Positions 50,045-57,560 of a stretch of DNA of 64,000 bases are shown here, piece by piece. Location of the stretch: contig NZ_PHRF01000097.1 in NCBI RefSeq assembly GCF_004151105.1, positions 85,246-149,245 of the forward strand, written 5' to 3'. A program made the position numbers and the translations under genes. Source of the DNA: Streptomyces sp. L-9-10 (GTDB lineage Bacteria > Actinomycetota > Actinomycetes > Streptomycetales > Streptomycetaceae). Numbering within the stretch: the first letter of the stretch is position 1; each line of letters starts with the position of its first letter. The notes under the pieces were generated by a model, which worked only from the letters and a program-made list of their open reading frames with translations, ran no database searches and was not told where the DNA came from.

Positions 50045-50239
50045 CTAGAAGCGGATCTGGTTGACCGTCTCGGCTATCGAGTTGAGGAACCTGTTCACCG
50101 ACGGAGCGATGTTGGTGGAGGCGAGGAAGAAGCCGAACAGGATCGCGACTATCGCGGGGCCTCCCTTGAGCGAGCCGCTGCGGAAGAGCACCACAAGGAT
50201 GACCGCCAACAGAACCACCACAGACAGCGAAATGGCCAC
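50045..50239 (-). CDS. Small two-helix membrane protein, 64 aa
   Basis: Starts with GTG at 50239 (M)AISLSVVVLLAVILVVLF and has a second hydrophobic helix GGPAIVAILFGFFLAST, ending FLNSIAETVNQIRF. GAGG lies 9 bases before this GTG; a GTG three codons earlier is possible. Short two-helix proteins of this kind are widespread in Streptomyces and may be plasmid-transfer or membrane-fluidity related, but I cannot assign a function. It diverges from the acyltransferase gene. Confidence 0.75.
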   Translation of the reverse strand: MAISLSVVVLLAVILVVLFRSGSLKGGPAIVAILFGFFLASTNIAPSVNRFLNSIAETVNQIRF

Positions 50240-50569
50240 ACTGATCACACCCTCGGTCGGTCGCCTGGCCCAGCCCCGGGAAGCGCGCACGCCACACCCC
50301 CGCTCCGACCATCGTGCCATCAACCTCCGCACGGATGTTGGCCGGTGACGAATCAGCGACATCACGATCTCGCCAATCGCGCTCCCGGCGCGCCGGGTTA
50401 CGCGCGACCGCGGCGCGCGCGGGCCGTCCGCGCGTGAACAGCGCGTGGACGTGAATTCGCATCAATCACCTCCCCATGCGCACACGTCATTCACAACCCA
50501 TTCCCTTCCTTTCGAATGAGCGGCCGACGGACGCGTCGGACGGGGTCGACCCTGCGCGATAAATCCCGA

Positions 50570-50609
50570 CGATATGCCCGAATTAATGCTGTTTAACCAG
50601 GGCATATCG
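50570..50609. promoter_or_regulatory. Ten-base inverted repeat with 20-base AT-rich spacer
   Basis: Arms CGATATGCCC (50570-50579) and GGGCATATCG (50600-50609), perfect. It ends about 75 bases before the -10 of the acyltransferase gene, a plausible place for an operator. Confidence 0.5.
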
Positions 50610-50682
50610 CCCGGTTGTCGTCGGTTTCAGATTCGAATGGGTCACCTGACGAGGAGGTTTTACGAAGGGGTTTGAGCGCCGC

Positions 50683-50688
50683 TAGGGT
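50683..50688 (+). promoter_or_regulatory. Likely -10 box of a leaderless promoter for the acyltransferase gene
   Basis: TAGGGT lies 7 bases before the ATG at 50696. TTTACG, 18 bases upstream, is a possible -35. A GAGGAGG further up (50651-50657) is too far from this ATG to act as its ribosome binding site. Confidence 0.5.
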
Positions 50689-50695
50689 GCCTCAA

Positions 50696-51874
50696 ATGTT
50701 CCAGGCGCCGCATAGTTATGAGACGTCCCCGCTCGCCCGCTCCTTCCCGGCCGCGGAGGTGGATCCCGCCGCCGGAAGCAGATCGTCCGCGGTGGCCGAC
50801 ACGCCGGTGCCGACCGGGCAGCGGGCCGCCGGTCCGGCCGCGGATCCGCACGCGACGTCCCCCAGGCGGGACCCGTTCTTCGACAACGCCAAGTACCTGG
50901 CGATCGTGCTCGTGGCGGTGGCGCACTTCTGGGAACCGGTCATGGACGGCAGCCGGGCGACGCGCGCGCTCTATCTGCTCGTCTACGCCTTCCACATGCC
51001 GGCCTTCATCCTCGTCTCCGGCTACTTCTCCCGGGGTTTCACAGCGAGCCCGCAGCAGATCAGGCGCCTGGTGACCGGGGTCGCGGTGCCCTACGTGGTC
51101 TTCGAGGTGGCGTACTCGCTCTTCAAGCGGTACACGGACGACAGCCCGGACCTGCCCATCAGCCTGCTCGACCCCTGGTATCTCACCTGGTTCCTGGCCG
51201 CGTTGTTCGTCTGGCGGCTGACCACCCCGCTCTGGCGCGCGCTGCGGCACCCGATGACGGTGGCGCTCGGCGTCGCCTCGCTGGCCTCGCTCACCCCGGG
51301 CATCGGCGAGGACCTCGGCCTCCAGCGCGTACTCCAGTTCGCGCCCTACTTCGTCCTGGGACTGCTGCTCAAGCCCGAACACTTCCAGCTGGTGCGGCGG
51401 CGCGAGGTCCGGCTGCTGGCGGTGCCGCTGTTCGCGGGCGCGCTGGTCTTCTCGTACTGGGCGGCCACCCGGATGCCGCCCGGCTGGCTCTACCACAATA
51501 CCAGCGCCCAGCAGCTGGACGCCCCGTGGTGGGCCGGGCCCGTGATGACGTTCGCGCTCTTCGGCTGCTCACTGCTGCTGACGGCCGGTTTCCTGGCGTG
51601 GGTGCCCCGCCGGAGGACCTGGTTCACGGCCCTGGGCGCGGGCACGATCTGCGGGTATCTGCTGCACGGGTTCCTGGTCAAGGGAGCGGTGTACGGCGGC
51701 CTCTTCGACGCGTACCCCTGGCTGGCCGGTCCCGCCGGGAAGGTCGCGCTGACCGTCACGGCCGCCGCCGCGGTGACGCTGCTGTGCACACCTCCGGTAC
51801 GACGACTCCTGCGCGGTGTCACCGAGCCCGAGATGCGGTGGGCGTTCAGGCGCGAGGCGCGGTCTTCTCGGTAA
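50696..51874 (+). CDS. Acyltransferase family 3 / fucose 4-O-acetylase-like membrane protein
   Basis: A 392-aa protein with about ten membrane segments. After a 60-residue disordered leader the family start DPFFDNAKYLAIVLVAVAHFWEP appears, carrying the conserved His in the first helix, then LLVYAFHMPAFILVSGYFSRGF and further on FAPYFVLGLLL. Such proteins acetylate or otherwise acylate sugars and cell-surface polymers. ATG at 50696 is chosen for the -10 box 7 bases upstream; in-frame TTG/GTG codons exist upstream. No linked sugar genes nearby, so the substrate is unknown. Confidence 0.86.
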   Translation: MFQAPHSYETSPLARSFPAAEVDPAAGSRSSAVADTPVPTGQRAAGPAADPHATSPRRDPFFDNAKYLAIVLVAVAHFWEPVMDGSRATRALYLLVYAFHMPAFILVSGYFSRGFTASPQQIRRLVTGVAVPYVVFEVAYSLFKRYTDDSPDLPISLLDPWYLTWFLAALFVWRLTTPLWRALRHPMTVALGVASLASLTPGIGEDLGLQRVLQFAPYFVLGLLLKPEHFQLVRRREVRLLAVPLFAGALVFSYWAATRMPPGWLYHNTSAQQLDAPWWAGPVMTFALFGCSLLLTAGFLAWVPRRRTWFTALGAGTICGYLLHGFLVKGAVYGGLFDAYPWLAGPAGKVALTVTAAAAVTLLCTPPVRRLLRGVTEPEMRWAFRREARSSR

Positions 51875-51939
51875 CCGGCCGCGCCGGCCCGTCGCGCTCC
51901 CTCCCGCTCCATGCCTCCCCCGTCCCAGGTCAAAGTTGC

Positions 51940-51970
51940 TCAGTAAACCGTTTGGTAAACTAATTACTGA
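51940..51970. promoter_or_regulatory. Operator-like inverted repeat upstream of the antiporter gene
   Basis: Outer arms TCAGTAA (51940-51946) and TTACTGA (51964-51970) with GTAAAC occurring twice inside, 12 bases apart. AT-rich, 43 bases before the ribosome binding site of the antiporter gene. Confidence 0.5.
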
Positions 51971-52039
51971 CGATTCCTTGACGCTTCTTTGACTTGACGG
52001 AGGAACGATCCCATCGGACACGCAGAGACCCTCATAGCC

Positions 52040-53275
52040 ATGGGCGGCGCCTTCCTCGCCGCCGCCGTACTCGCCCGTCTGGGCAGCCGTATCGAGCTGC
52101 CCACCATTCCCCTGTTCATCCTCGCCGGGATCCTGCTCGGCCCGCACACCCCCGGCATCGTGCTGGTCAAAGACCCGCACGAGCTGGAGATGCTCTCCGC
52201 CCTCGGGCTGGTGCTGCTGCTCTTCTATCTCGGTCTGGAATTCCATCTGGACGACCTCAAGGCGGGCGGCCGGAAGATGGCCCTCGCCGGCGGCGCGTAT
52301 CTCGCGCTGAACGTGGGCGCCGGTCTCGGCTTCGGCTTCGCGCTCGGCTGGGGGACGTCGGAGGCGCTGGTGCTCGCCGGTGTGCTCGGTATCTCCTCGT
52401 CCGCGATCGTCACCAAGGTCCTGGTCGACATGGGCCGGATCGGTAACCCGGAGACCAAACCGATCCTCGGCATCATCGTGGTCGAGGACATCTTCCTGGC
52501 CCTCTATCTCGCCGCGCTCCAGCCCATCCTGTCCGGTGCGGACAGCGCCTCGGCCGCCGTGATGGACGGTGCGAAGGCGTTCGGCTTCCTGCTGCTGCTG
52601 GCGCTCGCGGCCCGGTTCGGCACGAAGGTCGTCGGACGGCTCATGAACACCAGGGACGACGAGCTGCTCGTCATCTCCTTCCTCGGCGCGGCGGTCCTCG
52701 TGGCCGGTGTCTCCGAGTGGTTCGGGGTCGCGGACGCCATCGGCGCGTTCATGGTCGGTCTGATGCTCGGCGGCACCACCTCGGGGCCCCGGATCCGCAA
52801 GCTCGTCCACCCGCTGCGGGACGCGTTCGGCGCGATCTTCTTCTTCGCCTTCGGCCTGTCGATCAACCCGGGCGATCTGCCGACCGTGCTCTGGCCCGTA
52901 CTCATCGCCGCGGCGGTGACCCTGGTGATGAACGTCGCGGCGGGGCTCACGGCGGCCAGGATCTTCGGTTTCGGTGCCGGGCCGGCGGCGAACATCTCCA
53001 CGACCCTGCTGGCCCGGGGCGAGTTCGCGCTGATCCTCGCCACGATGGCGGCGGCCGCGGGCCTCGACAGCCGGCTCGCGCCGTTCATCGCCGGATACGT
53101 CCTGGTCCTCGCGGTCCTCGGCCCGCTGGCGGCCGGCAGGTCACACTGGCTGGCCCGGATCCTGCCCGGTGGCGGGAGGGACGGCGGCAACAGCGGACCC
53201 GGCAGCGGGCCCGAGGGGAACGAACGCCCGTACACCAAGGACGCGGGCGACAGGGGGGCACCGGTGACGAGCTGA
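52040..53275 (+). CDS. KefB-type cation:proton antiporter
   Basis: A 411-aa CPA2-family transporter with 11-13 membrane segments, for example LPTIPLFILAGILLGP, GLVLLLFYLGLEFHL and the conserved GLMLGGTTSGPRIRKLVHPLRDAFGAIFFFAFGL region (shown here only as GLMLGG and GAIFFFAFGLSI). No TrkA/RCK domain is attached; the last 45 residues are a Gly-rich disordered tail. The ATG at 52040 has no ribosome binding site, while GGAGG at 51999-52003 fits an ATC at 52013 that would add nine codons. It probably exchanges K+ or Na+ for H+. Confidence 0.87.
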   Translation: MGGAFLAAAVLARLGSRIELPTIPLFILAGILLGPHTPGIVLVKDPHELEMLSALGLVLLLFYLGLEFHLDDLKAGGRKMALAGGAYLALNVGAGLGFGFALGWGTSEALVLAGVLGISSSAIVTKVLVDMGRIGNPETKPILGIIVVEDIFLALYLAALQPILSGADSASAAVMDGAKAFGFLLLLALAARFGTKVVGRLMNTRDDELLVISFLGAAVLVAGVSEWFGVADAIGAFMVGLMLGGTTSGPRIRKLVHPLRDAFGAIFFFAFGLSINPGDLPTVLWPVLIAAAVTLVMNVAAGLTAARIFGFGAGPAANISTTLLARGEFALILATMAAAAGLDSRLAPFIAGYVLVLAVLGPLAAGRSHWLARILPGGGRDGGNSGPGSGPEGNERPYTKDAGDRGAPVTS

Positions 53276-53318
53276 CGCCCATGCCCTTACCACCACCCGC
53301 GACGGCCCCCGGTACCCA

Positions 53319-53358
53319 CAGAACTCCCCTCCGCCCGTGACGGCGGAGGGGAGTTCTG
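53319..53358. terminator. Bidirectional terminator between antiporter and phosphatase genes
   Basis: Perfect 17-base arms (53319-53335 / 53342-53358) with a 6-base loop between two converging genes. Confidence 0.85.
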
Positions 53359-53366
53359 TCTGCGGG

Positions 53367-54551
53367 TCAGCGCCTGCCGGGATACGGGTCGGTACCTGCC
53401 GGCGGGCCCGGCTCGCGGCAGATCAGCAGCAGCGCGCGGTCGTCGTTGACGTCCTTCGCGACCGCCTCGATCAGATGCCAGGCCGCGCCCTCGAAGCCCG
53501 GGACGACATAGCGGTCGGCCTCGCCCGTGAGGCGGTCGATGCCCTCGCCCAGATCGCGGCCCGGGGCCTCGACCAGCCCGTCCGTGAAGAGCATCAGCAC
53601 GTCACCGGGGCGCAGTGAGCCCTTGACCGGGTCGAACTGTGCCCCGTCGTACACCCCGAGCAGCGGGCCCTCGCCCGACTTCTCCTCCCAGCGGCCACTG
53701 CCCGCGTGCAGCTGGAGAGCGGGCAGATGGCCCGCCGACAGCAGTTCGAAGTCTCCCGAGTCCAGATCGAGGACGAGATGGATGGAGGTGGCGAACCCCT
53801 CGTCCCAGTCCTGCCGGAGAAGATAGCCGTTGGCCGCGGGAAGGAAGCTGTGCGGCGGGAGCGAGCCGAGGAGTCCACCGAAGGCGCCCGAGAGCAGCAG
53901 GGCGCGGGAGCCCGCGTCCATGCCCTTGCCCGAGACATCGGTCAGGACGACTTCGAGCGTCCGGCCGCCGTTCGTACGGGCGGCCACCACGAAGTCGCCG
54001 GAGAAGGACTGGCCGCCGGCCGGGCGCAGCGCCATCTCGCGGTGCCAGCCCTTGGGGAGCCGGGGCAGGGCGCTCTGCACCCTGATCCGTTCCCGCAGGT
54101 CGAAGAGCATCGTCCCGCCGCGCCGCCAGGGCACCCCGACTCGCGCCCTGAACTGGGCGATCAGCAGTCCGAAGAGTCCGCAGGCGGCGACCACGAGCAC
54201 CGTGCCGGGGGTGACCCGCGCCGGGCCGTCCGGATACGGGCCGAGGACCATCGACTCGACGATCAGCGCGGCGGCCGCGGCCGCGTACAGACTGAGCAGG
54301 CTCGCGGGCCGCAGCAGCAGCCCGCCGGCCACGATCGGGAGGACGAGCGCGGAGGGCGCGCACCAGACGGGGACGGCGATCGTGGTGAGCGTGATGGCCG
54401 GGACGGTGAGCAGCAGACCGACGAGGGCGACCCAGTCCGAGCCGTCTCCGCGGAAGTAGTCGACCCCGGATTTGCGCACGCCGTTGCGGACCCGGTGCAG
54501 CTTCCTGCGCATCCGGGCCGAGTACGACTCCGCTCCCGCGACACCGGCCAT
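53367..54551 (-). CDS. Membrane PP2C-type (SpoIIE-like) serine phosphatase
   Basis: A 394-aa protein. Residues 40-140 contain three or four membrane segments (WVALVGLLLTVPAITLTTI, then the VLVVAACGLFGLLIAQF helix). The C-terminal PPM domain has SFSGDFVVAA, VVLTDVSGKGMDAGSRALLL with metal-binding Asp, LLSAGHLPALQL and VLMLFTDGLVEAPGRDLGEG. In Streptomyces such phosphatases usually act on anti-sigma factor antagonists. No anti-sigma gene is adjacent. ATG at 54551 lies 8 bases after TAGGGT. Confidence 0.9.
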   Translation of the reverse strand: MAGVAGAESYSARMRRKLHRVRNGVRKSGVDYFRGDGSDWVALVGLLLTVPAITLTTIAVPVWCAPSALVLPIVAGGLLLRPASLLSLYAAAAAALIVESMVLGPYPDGPARVTPGTVLVVAACGLFGLLIAQFRARVGVPWRRGGTMLFDLRERIRVQSALPRLPKGWHREMALRPAGGQSFSGDFVVAARTNGGRTLEVVLTDVSGKGMDAGSRALLLSGAFGGLLGSLPPHSFLPAANGYLLRQDWDEGFATSIHLVLDLDSGDFELLSAGHLPALQLHAGSGRWEEKSGEGPLLGVYDGAQFDPVKGSLRPGDVLMLFTDGLVEAPGRDLGEGIDRLTGEADRYVVPGFEGAAWHLIEAVAKDVNDDRALLLICREPGPPAGTDPYPGRR

Positions 54552-54559
54552 TGTTGTGG

Positions 54560-54565
54560 ACCCTA
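54560..54565 (-). promoter_or_regulatory. Likely -10 box of a leaderless promoter for the PP2C gene
   Basis: Minus-strand TAGGGT with 8 bases to the ATG at 54551 and no Shine-Dalgarno sequence between them. Confidence 0.45.
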
Positions 54566-54657
54566 TCGATCCGTCCGCCCGGCGTGCAGGGGGACCCCTG
54601 TGACATTGCGTTCGAAATCGGGTCGCCTCGTTGTCGTACCCCTGGTACTGATGGCAT

Positions 54658-55893
54658 ATGACTATCGACCTACGGGTACTGGAACCGGCCGAATGGGACA
54701 CCTGGTTCGGGGCGTTGGAGCTCGCGTTCGGCGGTGTCCCGGAGACCATCGGGGAGACCCGGCTGATGAGAGATCTCACCGAGTTCGACCGTTCGATCGG
54801 GGTCTGGGACGGCGACGAGTGCGTGGGCACGGCGGGGGCGTTCAGCTTCCGGCTCTCGGTACCGGGCGGTGCCCAGGTGCCCGCGGCGGGCGTGACGATG
54901 GTGAGCGTGGCGGCGACGCACCGCCGGCGCGGGGTGCTGACGTCGATGATGCGGCGCCAGCTCGATGACGTCAGGTCGTGGGGCGAGCCGCTCGCCGTGT
55001 TGACGGCGTCCGAGCCGGTGATCTACGGACGGTACGGCTACAGCGCCGCGACCGAGCAGCTCTCGGCGGAGATAGACACCTCCCGGGTGCGGATCGCGAT
55101 TCCCGAAGGTTCGGGTGATGTACGTCTTCGTCGGGTGAAACCGGATGACCCGGCTGTACGTGACGCGTGCGAGGCGGTGTACGCCGCGGAGGTCGCGGAG
55201 CGGCCGGGCATGCTCGCCCGCCGGCCGGGCTGGGAGCGGCATCCGGTCGTCGACGCCGGGAAGGTGCGGGACGGGAAGTCGGCGCTCCAGTGCGTGCTGG
55301 CGGAGCGGGACGGCGAGGTGGTGGGGTTCACGCTCTTCCACAACAAGCCGGAGTGGGACGGGGCAGGCCCCAAGGGCACGATCGAGCTGCGGGATCTGTA
55401 CGCCCTGGACCCGGTGGCGTACGCGTCGCTCTGGAACTTCCTCTTCTCGATCGATCTGACGTCGGCGATCCAGGCGGGCAACCGGCCCGCGGACGATCCG
55501 TTCCAGTATCTGGTCTCCGACATCCGGCGGTGCCAGGTGCGGCTGCGGGACTCGCTGTATCTGCGGCCGGTGGAGGTCGGGGCCGCGCTGGAGGCCCGTA
55601 CGTACCGGACGCCGGTGGATGTGGTGGTGGAGGTGACGGACGCGTTCTGCCCGTGGAACGAGGGGCGTTGGCGGCTGTCCGGCGACTCCAAGGGCGCGTC
55701 CTGCGAGCGCACCGCCGATCAGGCCGAGCTGGCGCTGTCCGTCAACGAGTTGAGCGCCGCGTATCTGGGCGGCGTCTCCCTGGCCGCGCTGGCGCGCGCC
55801 GGGCGGGTACGGGAGATACGGTCCGGAGCGCTGAGCGAGGCGTCGGCCGGGTTCTCGTCGGAGATCGCGCCCTGGCTGCCCCACGGGTTCTGA
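54658..55893 (+). CDS. Eis-like GNAT N-acetyltransferase
   Basis: A 411-aa protein with the Eis architecture: N-terminal GNAT domain (acetyl-CoA loop VSVAATHRRRGVLTSMMRRQ), a second GNAT-like middle domain and a C-terminal SCP2-like domain (about 300-411). The C-terminal carboxylate WLPHGF ends the protein as in Eis enzymes, where the terminal residue is catalytic. Mycobacterial Eis acetylates aminoglycosides and other amines; the native substrate here is unknown. It diverges from the PP2C gene across 106 bases and converges on the nei gene. Confidence 0.9.
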   Translation: MTIDLRVLEPAEWDTWFGALELAFGGVPETIGETRLMRDLTEFDRSIGVWDGDECVGTAGAFSFRLSVPGGAQVPAAGVTMVSVAATHRRRGVLTSMMRRQLDDVRSWGEPLAVLTASEPVIYGRYGYSAATEQLSAEIDTSRVRIAIPEGSGDVRLRRVKPDDPAVRDACEAVYAAEVAERPGMLARRPGWERHPVVDAGKVRDGKSALQCVLAERDGEVVGFTLFHNKPEWDGAGPKGTIELRDLYALDPVAYASLWNFLFSIDLTSAIQAGNRPADDPFQYLVSDIRRCQVRLRDSLYLRPVEVGAALEARTYRTPVDVVVEVTDAFCPWNEGRWRLSGDSKGASCERTADQAELALSVNELSAAYLGGVSLAALARAGRVREIRSGALSEASAGFSSEIAPWLPHGF

Positions 55894-55945
55894 GCCGGCG
55901 GAGCCGAGGGGGCCGGAGGGGCCGCAGGGCCGGAGGAGCGGGTGT

Positions 55946-56755
55946 TCAGCGCTGCTGGCAGCCCGGACACCAGAACAGGTTGCGGGCGGCGAGGGTCGCG
56001 GTGCGGATCTCGTCGCCGCACAGCAGGCAGGGCATCCGTGCCCTGCGGTAGACGTACACCTCGCCGCCGTGATCGTCGACGCGCGGCGGGCGGCCCATCG
56101 CCTCGGGGGTGTGCTCGGGACGGACGGTGTCGATCCGGTTGTGCCGTACGCCCTCCCGCATCAGCGCCACCAGATCCGCCCAGATCGCGTCCCACTCGCG
56201 GCGGGTGAGGTCCTTGCCCGCGCGGTACGGGTCGATGCCGTGCCGGAAGAGGACCTCGGCGCGGTAGACGTTGCCCACGCCCGCGATCACCTTCTGGTCC
56301 ATGAGCAGGGCGGCGACGGTCGTACGGGACCGGGAGATCCGTTCCCACGCCTTCTCGCCGTCGTCCGCGCGGCGCAGCGGGTCCGGGCCGAGGCGGTCGT
56401 GTATCGCGTCCTTCTCGGGGACGGTGATCAGGGCGCAGGTGGTGGGGCCGCGCAGATCCATGTACGCCGTGTCGGAGGCGAGCCGCAGCCTGACGGTGTC
56501 GGTGGGCGGCGGGGCGGGCGCGTCACCGAAGCCGACCTTGCCGAACAGGCCGAGGTGGATATGGACCCAGCCCTGGTCGCCGAAGCCGAGGAAGAGATGC
56601 TTGCCGTGGGCGTCGACGGCGTCGAGGACCCGGCCGTCGAGGAGCGCCGCGCTGTCGGAGAACTTGCCCTGGGGGCTGCTGACCCGGGCGGGCCGGCCGC
56701 CGAAGCGGTCGAGATGGTCCTCGGCGAGGCGGTGGATCGTATGCCCCTCGGGCAC
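55946..56755 (-). CDS. Fpg/Nei family DNA glycosylase (endonuclease VIII-like)
   Basis: A 269-aa base-excision enzyme that removes oxidised bases and nicks the DNA. It starts (M)PEGHTIHRLAEDH: Pro2 and Glu3 are the catalytic residues. The H2TH region has VIAGVGNVYRAEVLF, and a C-terminal zinc finger reads CLLCGDEIRT...FWCPGCQQR. GTG at 56755 has GAGGAG 7 bases upstream and places Pro2 at the N-terminus; longer readings would bury it and must be wrong. The rpiB gene lies 119 bases upstream on the same strand. Confidence 0.95.
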   Translation of the reverse strand: MPEGHTIHRLAEDHLDRFGGRPARVSSPQGKFSDSAALLDGRVLDAVDAHGKHLFLGFGDQGWVHIHLGLFGKVGFGDAPAPPPTDTVRLRLASDTAYMDLRGPTTCALITVPEKDAIHDRLGPDPLRRADDGEKAWERISRSRTTVAALLMDQKVIAGVGNVYRAEVLFRHGIDPYRAGKDLTRREWDAIWADLVALMREGVRHNRIDTVRPEHTPEAMGRPPRVDDHGGEVYVYRRARMPCLLCGDEIRTATLAARNLFWCPGCQQR

Positions 56756-56874
56756 GGGGGACTCCTCTGTGACGAGTGGGGTGAATCGTCCTCGGTGAAC
56801 GGACGGGCCGTGCGCCGTGGCATGGCTGTGCCGCCGGGGCGGCACCCGGCGGCACGTGGTGAGTCCGGACAGTG

Positions 56875-57363
56875 CTAGTCCTGCTGCGGGTGGTGGGCCG
56901 GGACGGGCGGCAGCTCGTGGGTCGACTCGTAGTCGGTGAGCATCTTGATACGGCGCGCGTGACGCTCCAGGCCCGAGTACGGGGTGGCGAGGAAGATCTC
57001 GACGAACTTCGTCGCCTCGTCCTGCGTATGCATCCGGCCGCCGACGGAGATGACGTTGGCGTCGTTGTGCTCGCGTCCGAGAGCCGCTGTCTGCTCGCTC
57101 CAGGCGAGGACGGCGCGGACGCCCTTGACCTTGTTCGCGGCGATCTGCTCGCCGTTGCCGGAGCCGCCGATCACCACGCCGAGACTGTCCGGGTCCGCCG
57201 CCGTGCGCTCCGCGGCGCGCAGGCAGAACGGCGGATAGTCGTCCTCGGCGTCGTAGATGTGGGGTCCGCAGTCGACGGGCTCGTGGCCGTGGGCCGTGAG
57301 CCACTCGACGAGGTGGTTCTTGAGTTCGTAGCCGGCATGGTCGGAACCGAGATACACGCGCAT
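56875..57363 (-). CDS. rpiB: Ribose-5-phosphate isomerase B
   Basis: Interconverts ribose-5-phosphate and ribulose-5-phosphate; 162 aa. It starts MRVYLGSDHAGYELKNHL and carries VVIGGSGNGEQIAANKVKGVRA. The catalytic base position is Glu in GNGEQ, the actinobacterial type, where E. coli RpiB has Cys. ATG at 57363 gives the standard N-terminus. Its product ribulose-5-phosphate is also the expected substrate of the reductase domain of the fused CDP-ribitol synthase, though the two genes are 37 kb apart. Confidence 0.95.
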   Translation of the reverse strand: MRVYLGSDHAGYELKNHLVEWLTAHGHEPVDCGPHIYDAEDDYPPFCLRAAERTAADPDSLGVVIGGSGNGEQIAANKVKGVRAVLAWSEQTAALGREHNDANVISVGGRMHTQDEATKFVEIFLATPYSGLERHARRIKMLTDYESTHELPPVPAHHPQQD

Positions 57364-57560
57364 GGACCGAAGTGTGGCACGCGGGGTGTGGCTCGCGCTC
57401 CGCTGGGTAGCGGTCAGCGGGATCAACGCTCCGGTAACCCGGGCGTCGGCGCCCGCCCCCCGGGTAACGAAACGGAGTCGCCACTTCCAACATCGGGTGG
57501 CCGGACGCTTGAATGCCGGGACTCATTACTTGAGTGGACCGTAGACGTAAGGATTGCCGC

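Larger units (their letters stand above)
50240..50695. other. Divergent intergenic region with operator-like palindrome
   Basis: 456 bases without a credible gene. The right half (about 50460-50690) is AT-richer than the genome and holds TTCGAATG twice (near 50513 and 50633), a 10-base inverted repeat at 50570-50609, and the -10 of the acyltransferase gene. The left half is ordinary GC-rich sequence. Confidence 0.55.
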
